From Polaromonas sp. YR568 (GTDB lineage: Bacteria; Pseudomonadota; Gammaproteobacteria; Burkholderiales; Burkholderiaceae): 9,362 bases of DNA. The first letter of the stretch is position 1; the number at the start of each line of letters is the position of its first letter. Of the stretch, positions 1-7,391 are shown piece by piece. The stretch covers positions 1 through 9,362 of the forward strand of contig CAMBWM010000081.1 in NCBI GenBank assembly GCA_945871335.1. The letters are read 5' to 3'. Made by a program: the position numbers and the translations under genes. Below the pieces are notes generated by a model. That model saw nothing but the letters and a program-made list of their open reading frames with translations. It was not told where the DNA came from and did no database searches.

Positions 1-639
<639 letters not shown>

Positions 640-653
640 TCGCCTCTACCGCC

Positions 654-1298
654 ATGCCCGCCCAACTTACCAAGACCATCACACGCAACCCCGAGGTAAG
701 TCGCGAGCGCATCTTGCACGCGGCCCGTTTGGAGTTTGCTGCGCACGGCTTGGGCGGCGCTAGGGTGGACCGCATCTCACAGCAAGCGGGCATCAATAAG
801 CGAATGCTGTACCACTATTTTGGTAACAAGGACGACCTGTTTGGCGCCGTGTTGGAAGCCAACTACTCCCACAAGCGCGCATCCGAACAGGCGATGCGTT
901 TGGAAAACGAAGAGCCTCGTGAAGCCATTCGCAAACTGGTGACGCTAACCTGGAATTACTACATCGATCACCCCGAGTTCATGAACCTGCTCAACAGTGC
1001 CAACTTGCACCAGGCCAGACATATTCAGGCATCGCCCTCGGTCAAAAAAATGCGCAATCCGTTCATCCATATGATCGGCAACATTCTGGACAATGGCGTC
1101 AAAACAGGCGTGTTCAAGCCAGGGGTCGATCCGGTGCAGTTGTACATCTCTATCGCAGGACTGTCCTACTTTTACCTGTCTAACCAGCACACCTTGTCGG
1201 CCATTTTCGGGCGCAATCTGCTAAGCACTCCCGCCAAAACCAAACGCAAGAACCACATGGTTGAATTGGTGCTTTCATACTTGGAACACGAAGCATGA
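654..1298 (+). CDS. TetR/AcrR-family transcriptional regulator
   Basis: This 214-residue protein has the usual length and layout of a TetR-family repressor. The N-terminal DNA-binding domain covers about residues 15-62: a first helix SRERILHAARLEFAAHG, then a helix-turn-helix around residues 38-57 ending in NKRMLYHYFGNKDDLF, the family's most recognisable signature. The C-terminal half (about 90-214) is helical ligand-binding and dimerization sequence; the stretch FYLSNQHTLSAIFGRNL (residues 173-189) resembles the TetR C-terminal subtype found in RutR-like regulators. The gene starts 14 bases after the oxidoreductase stop, with no clear Shine-Dalgarno sequence, so translation may depend on coupling. 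Its stop overlaps the next start (ATGA). By position it probably controls this operon in response to the imported acid or a breakdown product; that is inference, and no operator could be assigned confidently. Confidence 0.93.
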   Translation: MPAQLTKTITRNPEVSRERILHAARLEFAAHGLGGARVDRISQQAGINKRMLYHYFGNKDDLFGAVLEANYSHKRASEQAMRLENEEPREAIRKLVTLTWNYYIDHPEFMNLLNSANLHQARHIQASPSVKKMRNPFIHMIGNILDNGVKTGVFKPGVDPVQLYISIAGLSYFYLSNQHTLSAIFGRNLLSTPAKTKRKNHMVELVLSYLEHEA

Positions 1299-2314
1299 AA
1301 CTGCCCATTGAATTCACAAACGAAGAACACCTGGAAGACGTCATGAGCACCCCCTCGCCCATGCTGATTAACAGCTTGGCTCAGCTTCAGGGCGACATTA
1401 TCATTCTGGGTGTGGCGGGAAAAATGGGGCCCACTCTGGCGCGCATGGCTAAGCGGGCGGCGCCCCACAAACGCGTGATCGGGGTGGCACGTTTTTCAAA
1501 CCCCAAATTGATAAACAGCCTAAGCTCGCAGGGCATTGAATGCATTCAGGCCGACTTGTTGTCTGCCCAGGCCCTGACTGCCTTGCCCGATGTTCCCAAT
1601 GTGGTGTTTATGGCGGGCCGAAAATTTGGTTCTCAAGGCAGCGAATGGCTGACCTGGGCCATGAACGCACATGTGCCCGCATTGATCGCTCAACGCTACA
1701 AAAACTCTCGGATTGTGGCGTTTTCCACCGCCTGCATTTACCCATTTGTAGATGTGCATGGCCCAGGCGCTCCCGAAGGCCTGGCCCCTACGCCGCCTGG
1801 CGAATACGCCAATTCATGTGTGGCCCGTGAACGCATGTTCGAACACTTTTCGCACGAGCACCAAACCTCTGGATGCCTGCTACGCCTGTCTTACGCCATC
1901 GATATGCGCTACGGGGTGCTGCACGATGTGGCGCGCACCATTTGGCAGGGACTGCCACTGTCGGTGGCCATGGGCTATGCCAACATCATCTGGCAAGGCG
2001 ATGCCAACGACCTGGCCTTGCGGGCCCTGAGCGCTTGCACCACGCCAACCTCGGCCATCAACCTCAGCGGCCCTCCCATCTCGATACGCGATGTCGCCAT
2101 ACGCCTAGCGGCCCGCATGGGTAAAACTGTACATTTGACCGACACAGAAGCCCGCTCCGCATGGCTGGTCGATTGCCACAAGGCAAATGCATTATGGGGC
2201 CCGCCCTCTATAGCACTGGACACCCTTTTGGACTGGACAGCCGCCTGGGTTATGCAAGGTCACAAATCCTTGGACAAGCCCACCCACTTCGAGGTTCGCG
2301 ATGGCCACTACTGA
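1295..2314 (+). CDS. NAD-dependent epimerase/dehydratase-like Rossmann protein lacking the YxxxK lysine
   Basis: This 339-residue protein is a member of the extended short-chain dehydrogenase (SDR) group by fold. The nucleotide-binding loop is GVAGKMG (residues 39-45, matching GxxGxxG), followed by an FMAGRK strand (105-110) and a FSTACIYP segment (143-150) that matches the usual S-T-x-x-V-Y-P region with the catalytic Ser/Thr. The next landmark, normally YxxxK, reads YANSC (171-175): tyrosine is kept but lysine is replaced by cysteine, with RERMFEHF following as in epimerases. Classic SDR redox chemistry is therefore doubtful, while NAD binding looks intact. The start at 1295 forms an ATGA overlap with the regulator stop and gives a full N-terminal region before the Rossmann strand. 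A second ATG at 1343, preceded by GGAAGA, is possible but would cut that region. The 3' end overlaps the next gene by 14 bases, suggesting joint expression. Substrate unknown. Confidence 0.85.
   Translation: MKLPIEFTNEEHLEDVMSTPSPMLINSLAQLQGDIIILGVAGKMGPTLARMAKRAAPHKRVIGVARFSNPKLINSLSSQGIECIQADLLSAQALTALPDVPNVVFMAGRKFGSQGSEWLTWAMNAHVPALIAQRYKNSRIVAFSTACIYPFVDVHGPGAPEGLAPTPPGEYANSCVARERMFEHFSHEHQTSGCLLRLSYAIDMRYGVLHDVARTIWQGLPLSVAMGYANIIWQGDANDLALRALSACTTPTSAINLSGPPISIRDVAIRLAARMGKTVHLTDTEARSAWLVDCHKANALWGPPSIALDTLLDWTAAWVMQGHKSLDKPTHFEVRDGHY
2291..2294 (+). promoter_or_regulatory. Ribosome binding site of the DapA-like gene
   Basis: GAGG lies six bases before the ATG at 2301, inside the last codons of the preceding gene. 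It supports this start even though the two genes overlap by 14 bases. Confidence 0.55.
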
Positions 2315-3383
2315 TTTGTCCGGCTTGTTGCCTGAACCTGTATCGCAGGTTTTGCGAAAAGGTGCGGTGATTCCTGCGCATCCGCTGGCACTTAACGCAC
2401 AGCGCCAGCTTGATCCTCGAAGACAAAGGGCGCTCAGCCGCTACTACCTCGATGCCGGCGCCGGCGGTCTGGCAGTAGGTGTGCACACCACCCAATTTGC
2501 CATCCGCGAAAACGGCATGTATGCCCCCGTACTTGAAATGGCCATGCAAACGGCTCAAGACTGGATTCCTTTAGGAGGTCCGCGTCCGCTGGTCATGATT
2601 GCAGGCGTGGCCGGCCCCACCTCGCAAGCATGCGCCGAAGCGGCCACGGCCAAAGCCATTGGCTACCACGCAGGTCTGCTCAGTCTGGCGGCGCTGCGGG
2701 GTGCAAGCGAAACCGACATACTGTCGCATTGTCGCGCTGTGGCTCAGGTCATACCGCTGGTAGGCTTTTACCTTCAGCCCGCAGTGGGCGGCGTGGTCCT
2801 GTCGGCCGCATTCTGGGAAGCCTTTGCATGCATTGAACAAGTTGTGGCCATCAAAATGGCGCCATTCAACCGCTATCGCACACTGGACGTGATTCATGGT
2901 GTGGTCGCAGCCCAAGCCGAAAACCGAATCACGCTGTACACCGGTAACGATGACCACATCGTGCTAGACCTGGTGACGCCTTTTCACGTCAAGCGCGGCG
3001 ACGAAACAGTGCAAGTACGCATCCGGGGGGGCTTGCTGGGTCATTGGAGCGTCTGGACACAGAATGCGGTCGCACTGCTACAGCGTTGCCAACAAGAATC
3101 TGCGCGCGAGCAGATTTCGGCGGAGCTACTTGCCCTAGATTCGAAAGTCACCGATTGCAACAGCGCCTTGTTCGATGTAGCCCATGAATTTGCCGGGTGC
3201 ATTGCTGGGTGCCATGAAGTCCTGCGCCGACAGGGCTTGCTCGAAGGCATCTGGTGCCTCGACCCCCACGAGGCCCTCAGTGCGGGACAAGCCGAAGAAC
3301 TTACCCGAGTCAGCCAAGCTTATCCGGACTTGATCGATGATAATTTTGTAACACGTCACTTGGCCCGATGGCTTGATGGCTAA
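2301..3383 (+). CDS. Dihydrodipicolinate synthase (DapA) superfamily protein, likely lyase/aldolase of unknown substrate
   Basis: This superfamily comprises TIM-barrel class I aldolases and dehydratases that bind a keto acid through a lysine Schiff base. In this 360-residue protein the lysine is K185 in VVAIKMAPFN, and Y157 in GFYLQP lies 28 residues before it, exactly the spacing of Y133 and K161 in E. coli DapA. A GVHTTQF segment (60-66) lies near where DapA has its GTTGE loop. The arginine that holds the second carboxylate in DapA (R138, in YNVPSR) corresponds here to V162, so true lysine-biosynthesis activity is unlikely. The protein is also about 60 residues longer than usual, with a helical C-terminal extension (about residues 285-360). 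It overlaps the SDR-like gene and probably works on a product of that protein or of the enzymes downstream. The family is confident; the reaction (aldol cleavage or dehydration of a keto acid) is inferred. Confidence 0.85.
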   Translation: MATTDLSGLLPEPVSQVLRKGAVIPAHPLALNAQRQLDPRRQRALSRYYLDAGAGGLAVGVHTTQFAIRENGMYAPVLEMAMQTAQDWIPLGGPRPLVMIAGVAGPTSQACAEAATAKAIGYHAGLLSLAALRGASETDILSHCRAVAQVIPLVGFYLQPAVGGVVLSAAFWEAFACIEQVVAIKMAPFNRYRTLDVIHGVVAAQAENRITLYTGNDDHIVLDLVTPFHVKRGDETVQVRIRGGLLGHWSVWTQNAVALLQRCQQESAREQISAELLALDSKVTDCNSALFDVAHEFAGCIAGCHEVLRRQGLLEGIWCLDPHEALSAGQAEELTRVSQAYPDLIDDNFVTRHLARWLDG

Positions 3384-3395
3384 CGTTTTTGCGAA

Positions 3396-3420
3396 GCTGT
3401 TGTGAGACAGCATGTTTTTT
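3396..3420 (+). terminator. Weak intrinsic terminator or attenuator upstream of tctC
   Basis: GCTGT and ACAGC (3396-3400 and 3407-3411) form a 5-bp stem, extendable by a T-G wobble pair to close a GTGA tetraloop. A run of six T (3415-3420) follows three bases after the stem. It lies 13 bases after the DapA-like stop. The short stem suggests partial rather than full termination, which would separate expression of the upstream enzymes from the transporter. Confidence 0.4.
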
Positions 3421-3440
3421 AACCTTTGAACCATGAAATG

Positions 3441-3446
3441 AGGAGA
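3441..3446 (+). promoter_or_regulatory. Strong ribosome binding site of tctC
   Basis: AGGAGA lies six bases before the ATG at 3453. It settles the start at that ATG, followed by a proper signal peptide, rather than at an in-frame TTG at 3426. It is the best Shine-Dalgarno sequence in the window, fitting a binding protein needed in high amounts. Confidence 0.8.
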
Positions 3447-3452
3447 CAGACA

Positions 3453-4460
3453 ATGAAAAAGCGGACATTGATTCAAACCATCGCCCTAGGACTCGCCTTG
3501 GGTGCTAGCGCCAGCGCCATGGCGCAAGCCACCTGGAAACCCACCAAGCCCATTAACCTGATCGTTCCCTGGGCCGCGGGTGGCTCCACCGACCAGATCA
3601 CCCGGATTGCAGCAGCCGAAATTGAAAAAACCTTAGGCCAAAAAATCGTGGTGGTTAACCAGCCCGGTGCCTCTGGCTCTATTGGAAGCAAAAACGCCTG
3701 GGATGCCCCGCGGGACGGCTACACCTGGACTGCAGGTGCGGCTCAAGACTTGGGCACTTACCAGTCCTTGGGAATGTTGAATGCGGGCATCAAAGACTGG
3801 CACCTGTTTTTGCATGTGGCCAACATAGCCGTGGTCAGCGTCAACCCGTCCACGCCATATCAAAACATCGGGCAATTTCTGGATGCCATGAAAACCAAAT
3901 CTGACATCAAGGTAGCCACGGCTGGCGTGACCTCGGGTGGTCACAATGCGATGGAAGCCATTGTGGCCGTGACCGGCAGCAAGTACCGCCATGTGACCTA
4001 TGACGGCGGCAACCCAGCCGTCATCTCCACCGTCTCCGGCGAGACCGATGCCACAACGCAACTGGCCGTCGAGCAAGCAGAAATGATTCGCGGCAAACGC
4101 TTGCGCCCTCTGGCAACTGTGTCCGACAAGGCTCTCGAAATTGAAGGCTATGGCGTGATTGAGCCCATATCAAAGACCTTGACGAACTTCAAGGCGCCTG
4201 CCAACTACTTTGGAATTTTTATTCCAAAAGGTGTACCCGCTGAAGTGGTTGCCACTGTCGAGCGCATCTGGGCAACTCAGATCGTCAACAACGAAGCCAT
4301 GAAGAAATACGCAGTCAACCGAGGCGCCTTCTTTGGCCCTGCAAGTGGAGAGGCTGCACAAGCGGCGGCCTTCCCTGCCGTACAGGCAAACGCCTGGTTG
4401 TTGCACACGGGTGGCAAAACCAAATTGTCACCCGACACCGTCGGTATCCCTAAGCCCTGA
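3453..4460 (+). CDS. tctC: Tripartite tricarboxylate transporter substrate-binding protein (TctC/Bug family)
   Basis: This is the periplasmic solute receptor of the TTT system; Bug proteins capture organic acids and deliver them to the TctAB membrane pair. The 335-residue precursor starts with a Sec signal peptide: KKR, a hydrophobic stretch at about 5-20, and a cleavage site after AMA (residues 22-24). The mature part opens with the typical KPINLIVPWAAGGSTD (32-47), where the first ligand-binding loop lies, then NQPGASGSIGS (69-79), DGYTW (88-92) and ATAGVTSGGHN (155-165), which matches the second binding loop. The protein ends in a typical helical C-terminus. It sits directly upstream of tctB and tctA, so it is the cognate receptor of this transporter. 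The loop AGVTSGGHN differs from the AGxGSxxHL form of the second Bug protein at the end of the window, suggesting a different ligand. The identity of the ligand cannot be read from sequence. Confidence 0.95.
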   Translation: MKKRTLIQTIALGLALGASASAMAQATWKPTKPINLIVPWAAGGSTDQITRIAAAEIEKTLGQKIVVVNQPGASGSIGSKNAWDAPRDGYTWTAGAAQDLGTYQSLGMLNAGIKDWHLFLHVANIAVVSVNPSTPYQNIGQFLDAMKTKSDIKVATAGVTSGGHNAMEAIVAVTGSKYRHVTYDGGNPAVISTVSGETDATTQLAVEQAEMIRGKRLRPLATVSDKALEIEGYGVIEPISKTLTNFKAPANYFGIFIPKGVPAEVVATVERIWATQIVNNEAMKKYAVNRGAFFGPASGEAAQAAAFPAVQANAWLLHTGGKTKLSPDTVGIPKP

Positions 4461-4469
4461 CAGCATCAC

Positions 4470-4497
4470 ATAGGGGCAGGCATGAGGCTGCCCCTAT
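4470..4497 (+). promoter_or_regulatory. Strong stem-loop between tctC and tctB
   Basis: ATAGGGGCAG (4470-4479) pairs perfectly with CTGCCCCTAT (4488-4497) across an 8-base loop. There is no T-run after it, so it is unlikely to be a simple intrinsic terminator. It starts 9 bases after the tctC stop and ends 15 bases before the tctB start. By analogy with binding-protein transporter operons, such a structure could protect the tctC message from 3' decay and give more receptor than membrane protein; this role is inferred. Confidence 0.75.
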
Positions 4498-4512
4498 TAT
4501 CAAAGACACGCC

Positions 4513-5043
4513 ATGAGCATTGAACTAGAAGACGACGAAGTGGTCTCACCGCGTGAGGATTTGATCGCGGCGGTACTTTGGGTTGCATTTGGCTTAGCAG
4601 TGACCATTGGCTCATGGCGGATGGATCGACTTGAAAAGCTCAACATCAACCCCTACGAAGTCCCGGGATTGGTACCTTTTTTTCTTGGTTGCGCCATGAC
4701 GGTGTTGGGCTTGGTTCTCTTATTTCGGGCTTGGGCCCAAGGTGGCTGGCAAGTCCCCATGGCATCGTCCAAAGTCCATGACCCCACTTTGCTTCGGTTC
4801 ATGGCGATGGTGTTTGGCGGGTCGCTTTTTTACGCGCTGGTGCTCATAGGTACAGGGCTGCCTTTCATGCTGAGCACCTTTTTGTTCATCGCCGTGTTTA
4901 TCGGCGTCCTAGACCGGCAACGTCAAAACGAGATGGGCCGATCTGTCACTGCACAGTGGGTGCGTGCTGCGATCTACGGCAGTGGCTGGAGCGTGTTGGT
5001 AGCGCTGTCTTTTGAATACATCTTTTTAGTCAGGTTGCCTTGA
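4513..5043 (+). CDS. tctB: Tripartite tricarboxylate transporter small membrane subunit TctB
   Basis: TctB is the small, poorly conserved inner-membrane subunit that pairs with TctA. The 176-residue protein has a short acidic N-terminus (SIELEDDE) and four or five hydrophobic segments: about residues 17-35, 51-73, 97-133 (long enough for two passes with a turn at GTGLP) and 149-172. The pattern of a first helix, a loop with a proline-glycine turn (VPGLVPFF) and the remaining helices in the C-terminal half is usual for TctB. Its length is also normal for the family. The start lacks a good Shine-Dalgarno sequence and lies 15 bases after the stem-loop. Its stop overlaps the tctA start by one base (TGATG), the usual coupling for membrane subunits made in equal amounts. 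Identification relies on topology and position as much as on sequence motifs. Confidence 0.93.
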   Translation: MSIELEDDEVVSPREDLIAAVLWVAFGLAVTIGSWRMDRLEKLNINPYEVPGLVPFFLGCAMTVLGLVLLFRAWAQGGWQVPMASSKVHDPTLLRFMAMVFGGSLFYALVLIGTGLPFMLSTFLFIAVFIGVLDRQRQNEMGRSVTAQWVRAAIYGSGWSVLVALSFEYIFLVRLP

Positions 5044-6536
5044 TGTTTGATGGACTCTTTGCATTTGGCAATTCACTTGCGTCATTTATGACGCTCGAAT
5101 CTGTATTCATGGCGCTAGCCTCATCGCTTGTGGGTGTGGTCATTGGGGCTTTGCCTGGCCTTACGGCCACGATGGGTGTTGCGCTCATGACCACACTGAC
5201 CATCAAGTTGCCATCTAGCCAGGCGCTTTTGATACTGATCTGCACCTACGTGGGCGCAATTTATGGTGGAAGCCGCAGTGCAATTTTACTCAACATCCCG
5301 GGCACCCCTGCTTCGGCAGCCAGTTGCCTAGATGGCTACGCCTTGGCGCGGCAGGGGCATGCAGGCCGTGCCATGGGCATTGCCACAACCGGCTCAGTGC
5401 TTGGCACCTTGATCGGTATGTTTTTTCTGGCGCTGTTCACCCCCTTGCTAGGTGATTTGGCACTCAAATTCGGGGCATATGAATTTTTCTGGCTTGCAGT
5501 TTTTGGCGTCATCATCTCGGCCACATTGACCGGCGGCGATGCTCTTAAAGGCTGGATTTGCGGTTTTGCTGGCCTGTTCATCGCAACCATTGGGCAAGAT
5601 GGCATTCATGCCTTCGAGCGCTTTTCTTTCGACAACCGCGACTTAGCTGGTGGTTTTTCACTGGTGCCTGCACTGGTGGGTGCGTTTGGTTTTGCAGAAA
5701 TTTTGGTGGCCATGAAAGCTCGTCGCCCCGTCCCCAAAATCAACCCCTTTGATACCGTCATACCCAAGCTCAAGGACGTATTTCAATACTGGCGCACGAT
5801 TTTGCGCTCAGGCATCATTGGCACCTTCATCGGCATTGTTCCAGGTGTGGGGGAAGACGTGGCCGCATGGTCCTCTTATGCAGCAGCGAAACGAGCCAGC
5901 AAAGAAAAAGAAAAATTCGGCAAAGGCTCAATTGAAGGCCTTATGGCTGCCGAAACCGGTGACAACGCCTGCGTGCCCGGTGCCATCATTCCTGTGCTGA
6001 CCTTGCAAATCCCGGGCTCGGCACCAGCAGCGGTTCTGATGGCGGCGATGCTCATTCACGGCGTCAAACCTGGCCCGATGATCATGCTGGAGTCGCCACA
6101 GTTTGTGTACGACGTGGTCGCCATGATGCTGCTGGCTACTATCGGCATACTCATCTATGGCCTAGTCTTAACCAAGTTACTGGTCAAGGTACTGCGTGTG
6201 CCAACCACCATCATCGTGCCCATGATTTTTGTGCTGTGCGTGGTAGGAACCTATGCACTGTCTTCGCGTCTGTTTGATGTTTGGACAATGCTGTTCTTTG
6301 GTGTACTGGGCTATGTACTGCGTCAATACAAATTTCCGGTCGCCCCTCTAGTGCTGGGCATTGTTCTGGGCGACCTAATGGAGAAAAGCTTGCGCCGCGG
6401 GCTTGTGTTGTCAGATGGCGATTTGACGCCCTTCTTCACGCGGCCAATTGCTGGTTCCATTTTTGCACTGATCGCAATTGTCTTGCTTATGCGAGCGCCA
6501 TTTATGCAAAACCTGTTTAAACGCAAGACCCCATGA
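5043..6536 (+). CDS. tctA: Tripartite tricarboxylate transporter large permease TctA
   Basis: TctA is the main translocation subunit of this secondary, ion-driven carboxylate transporter in the inner membrane. The 497-residue protein has the expected length and about a dozen hydrophobic segments. It shows the family hallmarks IGALPGLTATMGVALM (35-50), YGGSRSAILLNIPGTPAS (74-91) and LDGYALARQG (96-105). In the second half, IGIVPGVGEDVAAW (263-276) and LQIPGSAPAA (321-330) echo the first-half motifs, showing an internal duplication. The charged KRASKEKEKFGKG loop (283-295) is probably cytoplasmic. I chose the ATG at 5043, which gives the TGATG overlap with tctB; an in-frame TTG just before it at 5040 adds only one residue. 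Its stop overlaps the next start (ATGA), tying the isomerase-like gene to the transporter. Confidence 0.97.
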   Translation: MFDGLFAFGNSLASFMTLESVFMALASSLVGVVIGALPGLTATMGVALMTTLTIKLPSSQALLILICTYVGAIYGGSRSAILLNIPGTPASAASCLDGYALARQGHAGRAMGIATTGSVLGTLIGMFFLALFTPLLGDLALKFGAYEFFWLAVFGVIISATLTGGDALKGWICGFAGLFIATIGQDGIHAFERFSFDNRDLAGGFSLVPALVGAFGFAEILVAMKARRPVPKINPFDTVIPKLKDVFQYWRTILRSGIIGTFIGIVPGVGEDVAAWSSYAAAKRASKEKEKFGKGSIEGLMAAETGDNACVPGAIIPVLTLQIPGSAPAAVLMAAMLIHGVKPGPMIMLESPQFVYDVVAMMLLATIGILIYGLVLTKLLVKVLRVPTTIIVPMIFVLCVVGTYALSSRLFDVWTMLFFGVLGYVLRQYKFPVAPLVLGIVLGDLMEKSLRRGLVLSDGDLTPFFTRPIAGSIFALIAIVLLMRAPFMQNLFKRKTP

Positions 6537-7375
6537 AAATAGCTCTATGCAACGAAGTGCTGGTGCCTATGGCTTTTGCAACGCAATGCCAAATTGCTCG
6601 TGATATGGGCTACATGGGACTCGAAGTTGCCCCCTTCACCCTGACCGACAATCCCGAAAGTTTGACCACATTCCAAGCCCAGCAATTCGCACAGATCACG
6701 GCTGACCATGGCCTGGTGGTCACTGGCTTGCATTGGCTACTGGTCAAGCCCGAAGGTTTGTCCATCACACACCCCGATTTAAGGGTTCGTCAAAAAACCA
6801 CTGACTTTTTGAAACACCTGTGCGAGATTTGCGCTGCCATGGGCGGGCATTACTTGGTGCACGGCTCCCCCAAACAACGCAACATTTATCCGGGTCAAAC
6901 GCATGCCCAAGCCCTGAACCTGGCGCAAGAAGTTCTAGCCAACGTGGCGCAAGCTGCGCAAAGTTTTGGTGTGACCTATTGCCTGGAGCCTCTGTCGGCC
7001 GATCAGACCCCACTGATCAACACCGTGGCCCAAGCCGCAGCAGTGGTGAAACAAATCAACAACCCTTTTTTCAAAACTATGCTGGACACCAGCTCAGCAG
7101 GCTTGACTGAAACCCTGTCAATGCCAGAGCTGATTGAGTTTTGGATGCCACAGGGCATCATGGCGCATGTGCAGCTTAACGACCCTAACCGCCGTGCGCC
7201 CGGTCAGGGCGATATGCGGTTCGCCCCAATCCTGGCCGCCCTGCAACGGCAGGCATACAGCGGTGTGGTGGCGGTCGAGCCGTTTGATTATTTTCCCGAT
7301 GGACCTGGCTGCGCCGCCTGGTCAGCCGCTTACCTCAAGGGCCTGCTGGAAAGCGATTTAGCCCGTACCCCCTAG
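6533..7375 (+). CDS. Sugar phosphate isomerase/epimerase-family TIM barrel
   Basis: This 280-residue protein belongs to the xylose-isomerase-like TIM-barrel group (AP endonuclease 2 fold), which includes hydroxypyruvate isomerase, ketose 3-epimerases and IolI-type enzymes. These use a divalent metal held by conserved Glu, Asp, His or Gln and Glu residues. Visible candidates are E152 (CLEPL), D185 (MLDTSS), H212/Q214 (AHVQLND) and E249 (AVEPFDY), with the closing signature PGQGDMRFAPILAAL (223-237) and N219-R220 for the substrate. The HVQ pattern is closer to hydroxypyruvate isomerase than to D-tagatose 3-epimerase, where the metal histidine occupies the Q position. The start overlaps the tctA stop (ATGA), so the enzyme is made together with the permease and probably acts on the imported acid or an early product. 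Members of this family also include dehydratases and lyases, so the exact reaction is open. Confidence 0.88.
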   Translation: MKIALCNEVLVPMAFATQCQIARDMGYMGLEVAPFTLTDNPESLTTFQAQQFAQITADHGLVVTGLHWLLVKPEGLSITHPDLRVRQKTTDFLKHLCEICAAMGGHYLVHGSPKQRNIYPGQTHAQALNLAQEVLANVAQAAQSFGVTYCLEPLSADQTPLINTVAQAAAVVKQINNPFFKTMLDTSSAGLTETLSMPELIEFWMPQGIMAHVQLNDPNRRAPGQGDMRFAPILAALQRQAYSGVVAVEPFDYFPDGPGCAAWSAAYLKGLLESDLARTP

Positions 7376-7391
7376 ACAAGAGACTTTCACC

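Noticed and set aside
1343..1345. Alternative internal ATG for the SDR-like gene, preceded by GGAAGA
   Set aside because: It would remove 16 residues that look like part of the family's N-terminal region, and the ATGA overlap at 1295 fits the coupling pattern of the rest of the operon. It cannot be fully excluded.
2250..2558. Antisense open frame across the SDR/DapA junction, and similar antisense frames elsewhere
   Set aside because: Their translations show no family motifs and they lie fully over well-supported genes; they are shadows of GC-rich codon use.
3389..3417. TTGCGA and ATGTTT, 17 bases apart, as a sigma-70 promoter for tctC
   Set aside because: The -10 match is poor and the elements overlap the hairpin; I see no better promoter in the gap.
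3426..3452. TTG start giving tctC nine extra N-terminal residues
   Set aside because: The ATG at 3453 has a strong AGGAGA six bases upstream and begins directly with a normal signal peptide.
5040..5042. TTG start for tctA, one codon earlier
   Set aside because: The ATG at 5043 forms the usual TGATG coupling with tctB.
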